This document shows positions 54,184 through 64,000 of a stretch of 64,000 bases of DNA, piece after piece. Under the pieces are notes generated by a model. The model did no database searches. It saw nothing but the letters and a program-made list of their open reading frames with translations, and was not told the origin of the DNA. The DNA lies in the NCBI GenBank assembly GCA_000497125.2, contig CM035317.1:1266001-1330000 (forward strand), given 5' to 3'. Source of the DNA: Spironucleus salmonicida. Its lineage: Eukaryota > Fornicata > Diplomonadida > Hexamitidae. The first letter of the stretch is position 1, and each line of letters starts with the position of its first letter. Made by a program: the position numbers and the translations under genes.

Positions 54184-54498
54184 TCAGATCGTCGTCTCGG
54201 TCGTCTTGCCCCCGCGGCAGGTCTGCACGTGCTGGACCTGCATCACCACCACGATCCTGCCGGCGTCCTGGAGGTACTGCTGCACCTCGGGCGTGAAGCT
54301 CTCCTCAAACACCCTCGCGTTAGCGGGCGTGTTCTCGAGCACCTGGAGCTGGCCGGAGAGCGAGGCGTGGTCCTGCGAGCACAGGTCCCCGATGAGCATG
54401 GTGCCCCTGTCGTTATCCAGAAGCGACTGCGCGATCTTGCTCGTTTTGCTCACAGTAAATACAAATCTTTATAGAGAAGCTGATGATGTTATCATCAT
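54184..54498 (-). CDS. 104-aa protein, unrecognised
   Basis: The true start is likely ATGATG at 54498, since an in-frame TAA (Gln) lies between it and the GC-rich part. It has KTSKIAQSLLDNDRGTM, then HASLSGQLQVLENTPANARVF and a C-terminal FTPEVQQYLQDAGRIVVVMQV strand-helix. GC-rich except for its first 20 codons. No family recognised. Confidence 0.6.
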
Positions 54499-54716
54499 CT
54501 AGTTAAAATGAGGATATCCACCTTTACATATAGTAAGTATAGCACCCTTGTTATCACTTTTTTAGTTAATTTACTCAATCTCAGACCAGATAGACATGAT
54601 TTGATAAAGGGAAATTTATATTTACTTATTATTATGTGGTACAGTATATAATCATAAAAACTATACATTTGTATATAATTCAGAATCTTGTGTTTATAAA
54701 TATTATAATAATAAAA

Positions 54717-55961
54717 TCACTTTCGCATTTATTTCATTGGCCTGACATTAGGATTTCTTTTCAAGAAATATGCCACATCCTATTCAACTTAAGCTTTCCC
54801 AACTCCCTTCATTAAGTCATCTCCAAATTCCATACCCCGCTACTTTTTTTGATACTTTGCCATTTTGATCTATCTTTCCTCATAAAGTTCAGGGTGTAGT
54901 AAATGAGGCTACTTATATCCTGCAAAGCGCTTTTTCGTTAGGTCTGCTAAGTTATAAACAGTTCCTTTTAAGTCAAAATGTTTGATTCCTTTTGAGGTTG
55001 AAACAACACCATCTTCTATATATACAGCCACACGCATGAGACCTTAATTAGAACATTTTGGGCACATAAGCTTTCTAGCTACTTAAACCTGATCATATTA
55101 ATGAAATTCACGTATATATGGTAAATTTCTAGCGTAATCTAATACTTCTTAAGTGTCTAAATATACTTATAGGCAAGATGAACATTTTAAAGCAAATCTT
55201 TTAACTTCTGTAATACGTTGTTTTGAACTGTTAATAAGTTGGAGTTTAATTGCTAATATAATATTTTACATACCCTTATCTTCCGTATAAATAGCTAATA
55301 CTTCAGATATTTCGTTTAATTTGATATCTGATGGATTATTAATAAGTTTCTCTTCAATATTTTCCTTTGTTATCCAACCGTCCCCAAAAGAAAGATCGGG
55401 TTTATCTGATTTTACTTCTACTGGTTTTTGAGGAGTATGAACTGATTGCCATGGGGCTGTTGAAATATGTTGCTTATTCATTTCTGTAAGAGCTTTGAGG
55501 GCGGCAAAAATTGGGTCGGATGCTTCTTTATCATCGGATGATTCGTTTGGTTAATAAACTGGTTCACAACTTAATTATTCATCACTATTATTTTACTAAA
55601 TATTAAGTGCATCAGATTTAATTTTTAATTAATTCTTATCCAGTTTCTAAACTTCTTCAACTTGAATGTTAAGTTGTTTAGCAAGTTGGACGCCAAGTGC
55701 AATTACTTCCATATCTGGTCTAGAAAGTTATCCAAATTAGTTAAGTCGGTATGCTTATTCAACGACAAAGTTATAATTTTGTCTGTCTGGTTAAACAACT
55801 AATAGATTATGAGCTGATTAAAATGTCTCTAAATATAGTTTTGAATTTTCATCTTTTACTTCAGCTATTACAGATGGTGTTGTATAATAATTTTTCGATT
55901 ATACTAGCTCTGATCTATTGACAAAGAAGTTTGTATCAAGAATAAGGTGTTCTAATTCCAT
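54717..55961 (-). CDS. NOB1 pre-rRNA endonuclease (PIN domain + zinc ribbon)
   Basis: 414 aa, close to NOB1 of other eukaryotes. It cuts 20S pre-rRNA at site D to finish 18S rRNA in cytoplasmic 40S precursors. The PIN domain begins LEHLILDTNFFV (catalytic Asp) with YTTPSVIAEVKDE, a second acidic motif at SRPDMEVIALGVQLAK and AIYTEDKGMQN. A disordered acidic insert of about 100 residues lies inside the PIN domain. The zinc ribbon has LKCSSC and LMCPKCSNQG. C-terminal RNPNVRPMKQ. Start supported by a CCACTTC leader. Confidence 0.93.
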
Positions 55962-55964
55962 AGT

Positions 55965-55971
55965 GAAGTGG
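55965..55971 (-). promoter_or_regulatory. CCACTTC variant of the upstream element (NOB1)
   Basis: CCACTTC on the minus strand, 3 bases before the NOB1 ATG. Confidence 0.35.
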
Positions 55972-56031
55972 AAAAAGAAAAGGTTTATGTTATAATATAT
56001 AATAAATAAAATAATTCTAACAAAATAGAAA

Positions 56032-56277
56032 ATGCCAGATATCAAAATTCTAAGCTGGACTGGTGTAGTTTTTGTTAATCCTGATGAATAAATGTTATGT
56101 TCTATTTGCAAGCAACCTGCAGATTTTCCGTGTCCAGTGTGTGAAGATTTATAAACTAGTAAATGCAAGTAAATTTCTGGTTAATGTGGTCACCTATTTC
56201 ATGTGCACTGCATTGATAACTGGATTGCTGAGCATTAGACATGTCCTCTGTGTTCTGAATCATGGCAACCAAAGTGA
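56032..56277 (+). CDS. APC11/RBX1-type RING-H2 protein
   Basis: 81 aa. The N-terminus (IKILSWTGVVFV) resembles APC11's KIKKWNGVATW. It then has CSICKQPADFPCPVC and a RING-H2 core, CGHLFHVHCIDNWI, ending CPLCSESW. In APC11 this subunit recruits E2 to the anaphase-promoting complex; RBX1 does so in SCF. The Trp in the first strand and length fit APC11 better. Divergent from NOB1, 70 bases apart. Confidence 0.85.
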
Positions 56278-56321
56278 ACTTATTATTCATATTATTTTAT
56301 CTATTATAAAGTAATTTTGAT

Positions 56322-56329
56322 CCACTCCA
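56322..56329 (+). promoter_or_regulatory. CCACTCCA upstream element (gene at 56342)
   Basis: CCACTCCA, 12 bases before the ATG at 56342. Confidence 0.45.
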
Positions 56330-56341
56330 TTCCCGCAAAAT

Positions 56342-58816
56342 ATGTATCCTATTACACCAACATCATTTACGCGTCCTCAGGAAGCATATAACAAGATGAT
56401 GCAATTTTAAAATGTAGATGCATAAGACCATTATATGGAAGTACACTCTTTTACAGATTTAACATTTTCAGTTAAAACATAGCAAGTTACGTAAACTATT
56501 TAGGCGACAGCTTCAACTATTAAACGGCCAACATAAACATAGATTACTTCTTCTTCATACAATTCGACTTAATATGAGCCATAATTATTAACTGAATAAA
56601 CATTAACATAAAAACTAAAGGATAATCCATTGCAATCTGCCATACAACGAGTTTCTGCCATTTTAACAGATTCTATTTATATGAATTAATTAGGAGATGC
56701 TGAATATGCTATGCTTTCTGACTAAGAATAATATGATGCTCGTGGTCAGTCAACTCTTCCTGAAATATAAGCATTACAACATGCAAAGTATTCAAAAGGA
56801 AAAGTTGTCTCTTGTACTACTTCAACAAATTGGAATAATTCAACTATTGTGTTTCAAGCTGTTGTTCCGTAAGGATATTTCGAATCAATCGATGAAGAAA
56901 CCGGGTTAAAAGATACCAAAAATGAATTTCACGTTCTTATTTGGAATATTGCAGATGCTCTATCACCATTAGGTGTTTTGGTTTCGCACACAGCTATTTC
57001 TTCAATAGCAGTTAGTTAAAATAAATAGGGATTAGTGGTTTCTTGCGGTACTGTATCAGGTTAAGTTTTAGTATATGATTTAGATTCAACATTTAAATCA
57101 TTCTATGACGTCATTTTTTAGCAAAATGCTCCTAAAAATTCACAGGAAGCTATTTTCAACGCAAGAAATAATATGACATTTTCATAATCAATTAGTTCAA
57201 ATTCAACACCTCAATATTTTTATCCTTCTATTTCTACATCTGTAACTCATTTCCATACTCTAACAATTACTGATATATAGTGGCTCCCTCATGATTGTTA
57301 AATATTACGTAGCGGCGAACTATAACTCTCAGCCAATCCAATGGGAGCAATTTAGTTTGTATCTGTTAGCCCTGATGGATTTTTAAAGTTATTTTCATTA
57401 AATTGTGTAGATAGAGACACTACTAGACCAGATTTAACAGTATTAGTTCCATTCTTAACTCTTCCTATGGCTTCTATGTTCCCATAAGTTAAGTCTCTCA
57501 AACCTGTATCTATTACATTTCCCGATAGTCATGAACCTAATACCAATTTTGTTTTAGGAGATGCATTTGGAAATTTGAGTTTTAGTACTTGGCCAGCTGC
57601 AGTCGCTGGATTTTATGCATTAGAAGATGAAAAGAAACGTTAAGAAAAAGTTTTAAGCAGAGAGATGACAAATGAAGCAAATTAGTAACTAGAGAGACTA
57701 CAAACAATGTACTAAGATAATCCTACAAAAGGAACTTGTATTAGTAGTTTTAGATATTTTTTAGGTGCTGTTTTTAAATTAGAATTCAGCAAAATCAATA
57801 GTACTATGTTGATGGCTGCGGCAAGCGATGGTATTAAAATGTGGGTTTTAGAGAAAAATATTCATTTATAAAGTAGTGAAATGGCTATGAGAGGTGTCGT
57901 TGAAGAACAGTTAGTTTTGTAATAAGATTTTGAAGCTGGTGAAAATGCAGGTTTCGTTATTGTAGAATAAATGCCCTTTGTGTCAAAGCCATATATGGCT
58001 GCCTAAAATATTATAGAAGAGGAAATAAATTTAAATTCTCCTTTTGTAGAATAAAATGCCTTGCTTTCACACTTAAATATGAATATTTCTAGCAATTAAA
58101 CTGTATCTGATATGAGTTCTATGAATGTTGGAGACTTAAATAAAAGGGCCCTTAACTAGCCTTAGATTTTGGTTAAATCATTTGAAACGGATTTCCCTAA
58201 TTATGACTTTTACGAACCTGTATTTTCATTTTTGATTAATGAGGGCTCTATTACCGCTTGTTGTTTGTCACAATCTCGTGTGGGAGTTGTTTTTATCGGA
58301 ACGGATCGTGGATAAATTCTTGTATTTGATCTTCTTGATAGAATGTATGAACCATTAATCACTGCTTAAACAACTGTAGGACCAGTTACAAATATGCATT
58401 ATTTTTCGTAGGCAGTAATGAGTAATTAAATATCAACAACTGTTCAGACTGATGCTAATGCTAATTTTAATATTTTACCAGAAAAGAAAAAATAGAGGCG
58501 TGTAGATTGCTTACTAGTGGGGGATATGCATGGAACAGTTCATGTTTTGGAAATTCCTAGCTCATTGAAATAGTAAAAGAAAAGAGCCGGTGCATTAGTT
58601 GATGAGAAAACAGTTCATGAAAAAAGTAGGCTAAGACAGCAATTTAGAAGATGCTTAGAAAGTGTAGTCTATATGAGATATAGATAAAACGTAAGATCAA
58701 GATAAATTGACGAATCCAAATAAAGGGCTATCGAATAAGAAGAATAAAAATAAGAGTAGACCAGGTAAGAAGCTCTAAAGGAATAAGAAGAAAAAGCAGG
58801 CAAGAAATAGCAGTGA
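56342..58816 (+). CDS. WD40 protein resembling dynein intermediate chain
   Basis: 824 aa. An N-terminal disordered region of about 100 residues precedes beta-propeller blades, for example HVLIWNIADALSPLGVL, ISPDGFLKLFSL-like repeats and AASDGIKMWVLEKN. The C-terminal 60 residues are Glu/Gln/Lys-rich and helical. The order linker, AVSW-like blades, C-terminal helix fits IFT dynein intermediate chains (WDR60/WDR34) or axonemal ones; which is not settled. Likely a cargo/motor subunit in flagella. Over 70 in-frame TAA/TAG Gln codons. Confidence 0.65.
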
Positions 58817-58842
58817 TATATTATACTGAACAAATATATGAA

Positions 58843-60150
58843 TCATTCGTCAATAGGTATATTTTCTAACACACGTACCTAGCTTTGTTGATATTTGTGT
58901 TTATTTACTTCACTTAATTAAACCCCAGCTCCAAAATAGTAAAGTAAGAGATTAATAACAGGTAAGAGGCAAACTATTAAGGATATCATATATGGATAGT
59001 TAAGTGCTCCTTAAATATAAAAGAATATTACTTTTCCACAACAACCACTACATGTTATTAGAAAACTAGCTACATAATTAAATTTTACAGGTAACAGTTG
59101 CATAATAACACCAGGTAATAGCGTCAAACATACAGAGCAATTTATTTATGCTAAATACGTATTCATGGTTCTAAGCCAAAAGGTAGTTGCAAACATGTTT
59201 AGGAATTGATTTAACACTATTAACAAATTTGATAAAAGGAAAATAAACTTATTCAAATGCTTTTTTTATAGTAACAAAGTGAACAACGATCCTATAAGAC
59301 TGCAAATCAATAGCCCTGTTTCAAACCCGGCTATAAGTATAGGTGACTAATATGGTAGTTTTTAAATAAACAAAAATTTTATTAATTCGTTAATAGTAGA
59401 GGTTAAAATAGAACAGAAAAATAGAGAAACTAATGGCTTTTGAATCAAATATAATGGAATAAGAGGATTAACTGCCGACCTTTCTATATAGTATAATCCT
59501 ACAAAGCATGATAATGAAATTAACAATAAACAAAATGCTGGAATATAGAATTGTAAACCCCCTAGAAAAAACGAGTATAACACAGTTAAAAATGCTAGCA
59601 CGCTAATAGATGCTCCAGCGATATCAAATTTTAATTTATAAAAATTACTGTTAGTAATTAGCACAGAATATATACAGCAAACTATTAATAGTGCTCCGGT
59701 TGGATAGTAACAGCATCTTTTAAGAAAAGCACTGCTTACCAAAAAGTAAGGACCAAACACTTATCCTAAGTTCATATATGCAACAAACAGTATATAAAAT
59801 TATTAGGAATCGATGACAGATGGAAGTAACCTAATATTACTTAAAAGAGCAGTATACGTTACTGAACATGATATTCCAAAAATAAATTCAAATATTATTT
59901 TAACATAGTACTATTAACTTAATACTGTAAGAATGCACAATAATGAGCTTAGAAATAATCCGATCGTTAGTTGGGCCTATGAACCAATCCGATTCTATAC
60001 TCTTCCTAAAGCGAGTGAAAAAGACGCTTAAGAAATACTAGAATAAATTGATAATGTTGAAGTTAAAGTAACACCTAATATAACTAGAAACGGAGCTATG
60101 ACTAATATTTTTCCTTTTGCTGGCTGTAAAAATAAAGGTTTAGTATTCAT
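58843..60150 (-). CDS. Major facilitator superfamily transporter, second copy type
   Basis: 435 aa with about 12 hydrophobic segments. The opening has IAPFLVILGVTLTSTLSIYSS, and LALGRVQNRIG occupies the place of the helix 2-3 loop. It is divergent from the 514-aa transporter at 18593, though both contain LxPLYLxxxP before helix 7 (NPLIPLYLIQKPL here, FPIFPLYLTKNPV there), which suggests they are related. The C-terminal tail is short. Substrate unknown. Runs tail-to-tail with the WD40 gene, 26 bases apart. Confidence 0.8.
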
Positions 60151-61053
60151 TTTTCGAAGAAATATAATATTCTTAATTATACATTATAAATATATACAGT
60201 ATGCATAGTTAATATTTTCATTAGTTTTTTTCATATGCTATCACGTAACCCAATTTATATTGCCTGTTCTGAATAAACTTTATTTAAGGATAATAAATAC
60301 AAATTTTTAACAAAAATAGAAAATATTAATATACAAAAAAATACTTACTCTACCATTTGTTCATAATAGATTTCATTCAAACTAACATATATACAAAAGT
60401 ATAAATTCTACTTTAATCTTAATAAATAACATTTGTAAAGCTCTAAATTTCACCTTTTAATAATAGTTTTGATGTTTTAACAGCAATACAAAGTCTATAA
60501 AAATATACAATCTGAGAGTTAATAATTAGCTTAAAAACTATATTCATTTCATCCTATCATAATTTATTTTATAGCAGTTTATATGTTTAATAAATATTAA
60601 CCTTACATCTTATATGTGTATTTCAGATGCTTAGTATTAATTCCGAATATTTAGTTTCTGCCATAAAATTTACAAAATATAAGTCAATTACACCATAAAT
60701 TTCACCTAACTTTACCTTATCATGACAATGCAAACATCATCTATCAAAAACCAACTGAATTAATCCTATACTGTCAATAATTTGACTGCAAACCAAATGC
60801 CTATTATCAGCAAAAGGATATTCAGAATATCGTGTTAATTTATCCCATCACGCACATAATAATGATACAATAAAAAAATACAATATTCTGAATATCTTCA
60901 CACGCTCGAAACTACCAATAAAGTTTTTAATTAAAAAAACGACTATTCTCACTCCCAAGTAAACCTCCATAGTTCTCCACATAGACTCATTTACATTAGC
61001 TGCATTTCATACTTCCATCTAACCCCCAAATCTTCAAACTGAAGCGAAAACGC
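60151..61053. other. AT-rich intergenic spacer with a small hairpin
   Basis: No gene recognised. GATATTCAGAATATC (near 60820) and ATATTCTGAATATC (near 60882) are inverted copies about 45 bases apart and could form a hairpin. Confidence 0.5.
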
Positions 61054-64000
61054 TCACTACAGGTCCGGCAAAAACGCGCCGCCGACCTTCGCCTACCGCT
61101 CCTTTGCACGAATGACGTTCCGCAACCGCAAAATCTCAGAGCGGTTCTCCTCGTAGCGATCCAGCAGCGCCTCGTCGATCTTGCAGTCCGAGTTCGCCTG
61201 TACCTGCGCCTGGTGCAGCTCTCTGCGCAACTGGTTGATCTCCTGTAGCAGCAACGCGTTCTACTGCATCACACCGCTCGTACTGGACTTCGTCTGGTTG
61301 TTCTGCGCACTAACTTTTTGTTGCAATTTGACTACATTGGCCTCCATTTTTGAGAAGTTTCCGTTCACTTCGTCTTGCTCGCGCTGCTCCACTAGCTTGT
61401 TGGCCTTCTACGTGAGCGTCATATCGATGTTTTTGATCTCGTTGACTAGCTATTTATATTACATGTTCTTATCGATGCCTATCGCACTTGGCTAAATCTA
61501 CATTTTGCTATTTTAAAGCTGTAGATTGGGAAGGGAATTGAGTGATTTTTGCTATATAATTTAAGAATCCAGAACCCGCTTCATGCGGTTTACACTCACA
61601 CGGACCTCGGAAAGTTTGTGCAAAATCGTGTATTTTTCCTCTTCGCTAATTGTGATTTACTGCTTCAAAGCGGTAATTTTGCGTGTCAATTCTTTCTTGT
61701 TCGTCTGCAGTTGCATTAAATTCAGCCTATATTAGCTCAGCTCCTGGTTCATCTCTTTGAGTTTAATTTTTAGGTCTGCACGTTCTTGGTCTTTTGGCTG
61801 TATAGTGCGCTTTAATTCGCGGATTTTGAATTACAAAATGAACGAAATTTTGTTCAATTCGCGAATTTTCTGGTTGAGTTCAACAACTCGCTTTTCACGC
61901 TAAGAAATCGTGGAATCACGATTGCGAATTTCGTTTTTATTATCATTTATAGCCTTGCGTAATTCCGCAATTTTGGACTTTAAATCGCTTATTTCGATTT
62001 CTTTGGCGGAAAGAAGCTTTTTCTGGTTGATAAGCGATGTTTCCAGCGTTCTATATTCTTGTTTTGTCGTGTAATTGAGCTGCTTTACCTGTTCTTGCTC
62101 CAAATCGAGTTCTTTGTTACGCTAGTTGTAAAATGAGGAATAATTATCGCATTCGACGTAAAGCTAATCCTCAGAAAGTTTGTAAATGAGCTCATTTTGC
62201 TCTGTCATAAACGAAAGTTGTTTATTTAGCGCTGAAGTTTTATTTGTCAACTGATCCAACTCCGATTCCCGCTATTGCATGTAATCGTCAACTTGCTAGC
62301 TCGTTTCGTTCACGAAAACTTGTTACTTCTGAATCAAGTCCTCTTCGACGTTGATTTGACGAGTTTAGAGCTCTGAAATCTGCTCCTACATCATCACGAG
62401 GCGCTTCTGATACTGATTTTCTAGCGCTCGCTTCGAGTCCTTGAACAGATTCTCATTATTCGCAATTTAACGTTTCAGCAAAATCGCCTTGTTGTCGTGA
62501 TCCGTTTTCAGGCGCGCGTGCTCTGATAAATGCGTCGAAATGTTATCGTTTGTGGAGTTGATAATTTTGTTCAAATCAATCTGAAATTGGTCGTCAAGAA
62601 ATTGAAGCTTCTGTTGGAGCTCCTTTTTAGTGTCGAAAATATAGTTTTTTGCGTGATTTATCGTCTTGTAAATTCCCTAAAGTTGTGTATCGTGGACTGA
62701 AAAAGGAAGGAAATTAGCTGTCAAAACTGACGTTTTCTCCTGCGTTTGCGATATCGATGCCTGCTGCTAAACGAGCGGTTTTGGGGTCATGAAATTCTTG
62801 AATTTTATGCTGTAAACGAGGCCGTCCTCGGTCGAAACGATGAATCCGGTATTGTCATGAATCGCTGAAAGACCGGTAATTCTGGTGTTGTTGATAGGAA
62901 TCACAATTTCCTCAGATTCTTTGTCGCGGCTCAAAAATTTCGTTATATCACCTTAATTTCCTTAAATAGCGACTTCTTCAATGAGATTTTTGATATTTTT
63001 TACTATAACATAGCCTTGTTCGTAGCTGATTATGAGGTAATTTAGCATTTATAATAACATAGTTGGTCGGCCTTTGTAGACTTTTTTCTAGTCCCATTTT
63101 CCGTCGTTTATGCTGCAAATGACATCGTTGCTTGCACTTCCACGAATTTCGATCAAATTTAGTGCATTTCCAACGCCTATAACCTGGTCATTTCCCAAAT
63201 TTACGTTCAAAATACCACGTTCTTTAGCATTAAAATCAAATACGCGAATTGTGGCGTCTGTCATAATTCCGAAAAGAAGTGGATTTTGAGGTAAAAATTA
63301 GTTAATTGTTAGCTGGCCTTCTTTTTGTGAGATTATACCGCCGACACCAATGCAGCAGCTGACAAGAACATGCATTCCGCGTAGCGCGCATTATTTCTCG
63401 CGTTTTCCACTCGCAGCATCAAAAATACAAACCGTACCGTCCGCACACGAAATCCAGAATAATCCTTCATATTTTCCGCTCGAAAAATCTCTAAAAATTG
63501 GCTAAATTGAGCTCACACGGCTAGGAAAATCATCAATTTTGTATAATTCCTCGCGTGCGTAAAAGTCGAAAACGTGTAAATGGATCCCACTAGCAGCCAA
63601 AAACAGGTCACCACTGTGCGAAAATGCCATAACTTTACAGAATTAAATGTTGAATTAATGCAATTTCAAGATCCTGTCGAGGTAAATCTGGCACAGCATA
63701 ATGAAATCGGTTCCTGCTAAAACTAGATACTGAGCGCTCGGATGGAGCAAAATTTGGCTCGCAGTGTCAGGAAATCGGCAAAGCGAAAATTCGTTTAGAG
63801 TGAACTGATCAAAGATTCTGACGATTCGGTCGTTAGATAAAATGGCCAAATTGTTCGAAATGATTGACGAAGAAGTTGACGTAATTGTGTTATTCGTAAA
63901 CAGCGGTTTTACAAGCCAAAGCTCAGTATTTCGGTTATAGTCGTATGGAAGCGATTGATCCAACGAATCCTCCGGAGACGATTAAAAGTTGATTTGCAGG
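61054..64000 (-). CDS. CFAP57/WDR65 homologue, 5' end outside window
   Basis: About 980 residues visible, running off the right edge. The N-terminal part has WD40 blades (LWLVKPLFTNN, KVMAFSHSGDLFLAAS, IHLHVFDFYA, WISCADGTVCIFD), forming one or two propellers. From about the middle it becomes a long coiled coil (for example QYQKRLVMMQEQISELQTRQ, RVVELNQKIRELNK). It ends KVGGAFLPDLQ. WD40 plus C-terminal coiled coil is the layout of CFAP57, which anchors inner-arm dynein g on the axoneme. Gln uses TAA/TAG in about half of cases. Confidence 0.88.

Noticed and set aside
1-64000. Retroelements, virus-derived genes and CRISPR arrays
   Set aside because: No reverse transcriptase, integrase, capsid, transposase or spaced direct-repeat array was recognised in any frame.

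Overview
The window looks like nuclear DNA of a single-celled, flagellated eukaryote, most likely a hexamitid diplomonad (Hexamita/Spironucleus/Trepomonas type). Nearly every recognisable gene is open only if TAA and TAG are read as glutamine and TGA is the sole stop. Examples are thymidylate kinase, NAD kinase, NOB1, the Brix protein SSF1/PPAN, eIF5A, a RCHY1-type E3 ligase and CFAP57. All coordinates below use that code. Genes sit on both strands in no operon-like order. No spliceosomal intron was needed anywhere. Starts often read AAAATG, and several genes abut or overlap. Very AT-rich gaps alternate with tight gene clusters and a few sharply bounded GC-rich islands. Ciliates and oxymonads share this code. 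The lack of introns and the cysteine-rich surface proteins favour a diplomonad, but this is inference.

Layout. 1-9 kb: a TPR protein, a cathepsin-like pseudoprotease, a membrane protein, two paralogous 48-49 aa proteins beginning MG, and a truncated GC-rich gene copy whose full-length partner lies at 24.7 kb. 9-25 kb: LRR-like proteins, dTMP kinase, a GH35-like glycosidase homologue, an EF-hand protein, a DJ-1 homologue, a Gln/Asn-rich protein, tRNA-Gly(TCC), an MFS transporter, NAD kinase and a RCHY1-like E3. 26-31 kb: small unrecognised proteins. 31.3-40.3 kb: a large inverted repeat with 3.95 kb arms and a 1.08 kb spacer. It carries two copies each of a cysteine-rich surface protein, a WD40-like protein and a tethering-complex-like protein. 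One copy of each of the last two is truncated, at opposite ends. 40.5-46.2 kb: SSF1/PPAN, a TPH-type coiled-coil ciliary protein, a SHAQKYF Myb and eIF5A. 46.4-51.6 kb: a second inverted repeat with 1.27 kb GC-rich arms (MsrB plus a membrane protein) around a 2.6 kb spacer that holds another cysteine-rich surface protein. 51.7-64 kb: small proteins, a GC-rich cluster, NOB1, an APC11-like RING protein, a dynein-intermediate-chain-like WD40 protein, a second MFS transporter and the CFAP57 homologue, which runs off the right edge.

Themes. The window has ribosome and translation genes (SSF1, NOB1, eIF5A) and ciliary genes (CFAP57, TPH coiled coil, dynein IC-like). It also has ubiquitin ligases, several enzyme homologues that lack catalytic residues, and a set of very small MG-starting proteins that may be N-myristoylated. 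A CCACTCC-type motif recurs within about 20 bases upstream of many starts and is a candidate promoter element. The most striking architecture is the pair of inverted repeats, both tied to cysteine-rich proteins with tail-less hydrophobic C-termini. No virus-derived or retroelement sequence was recognised.
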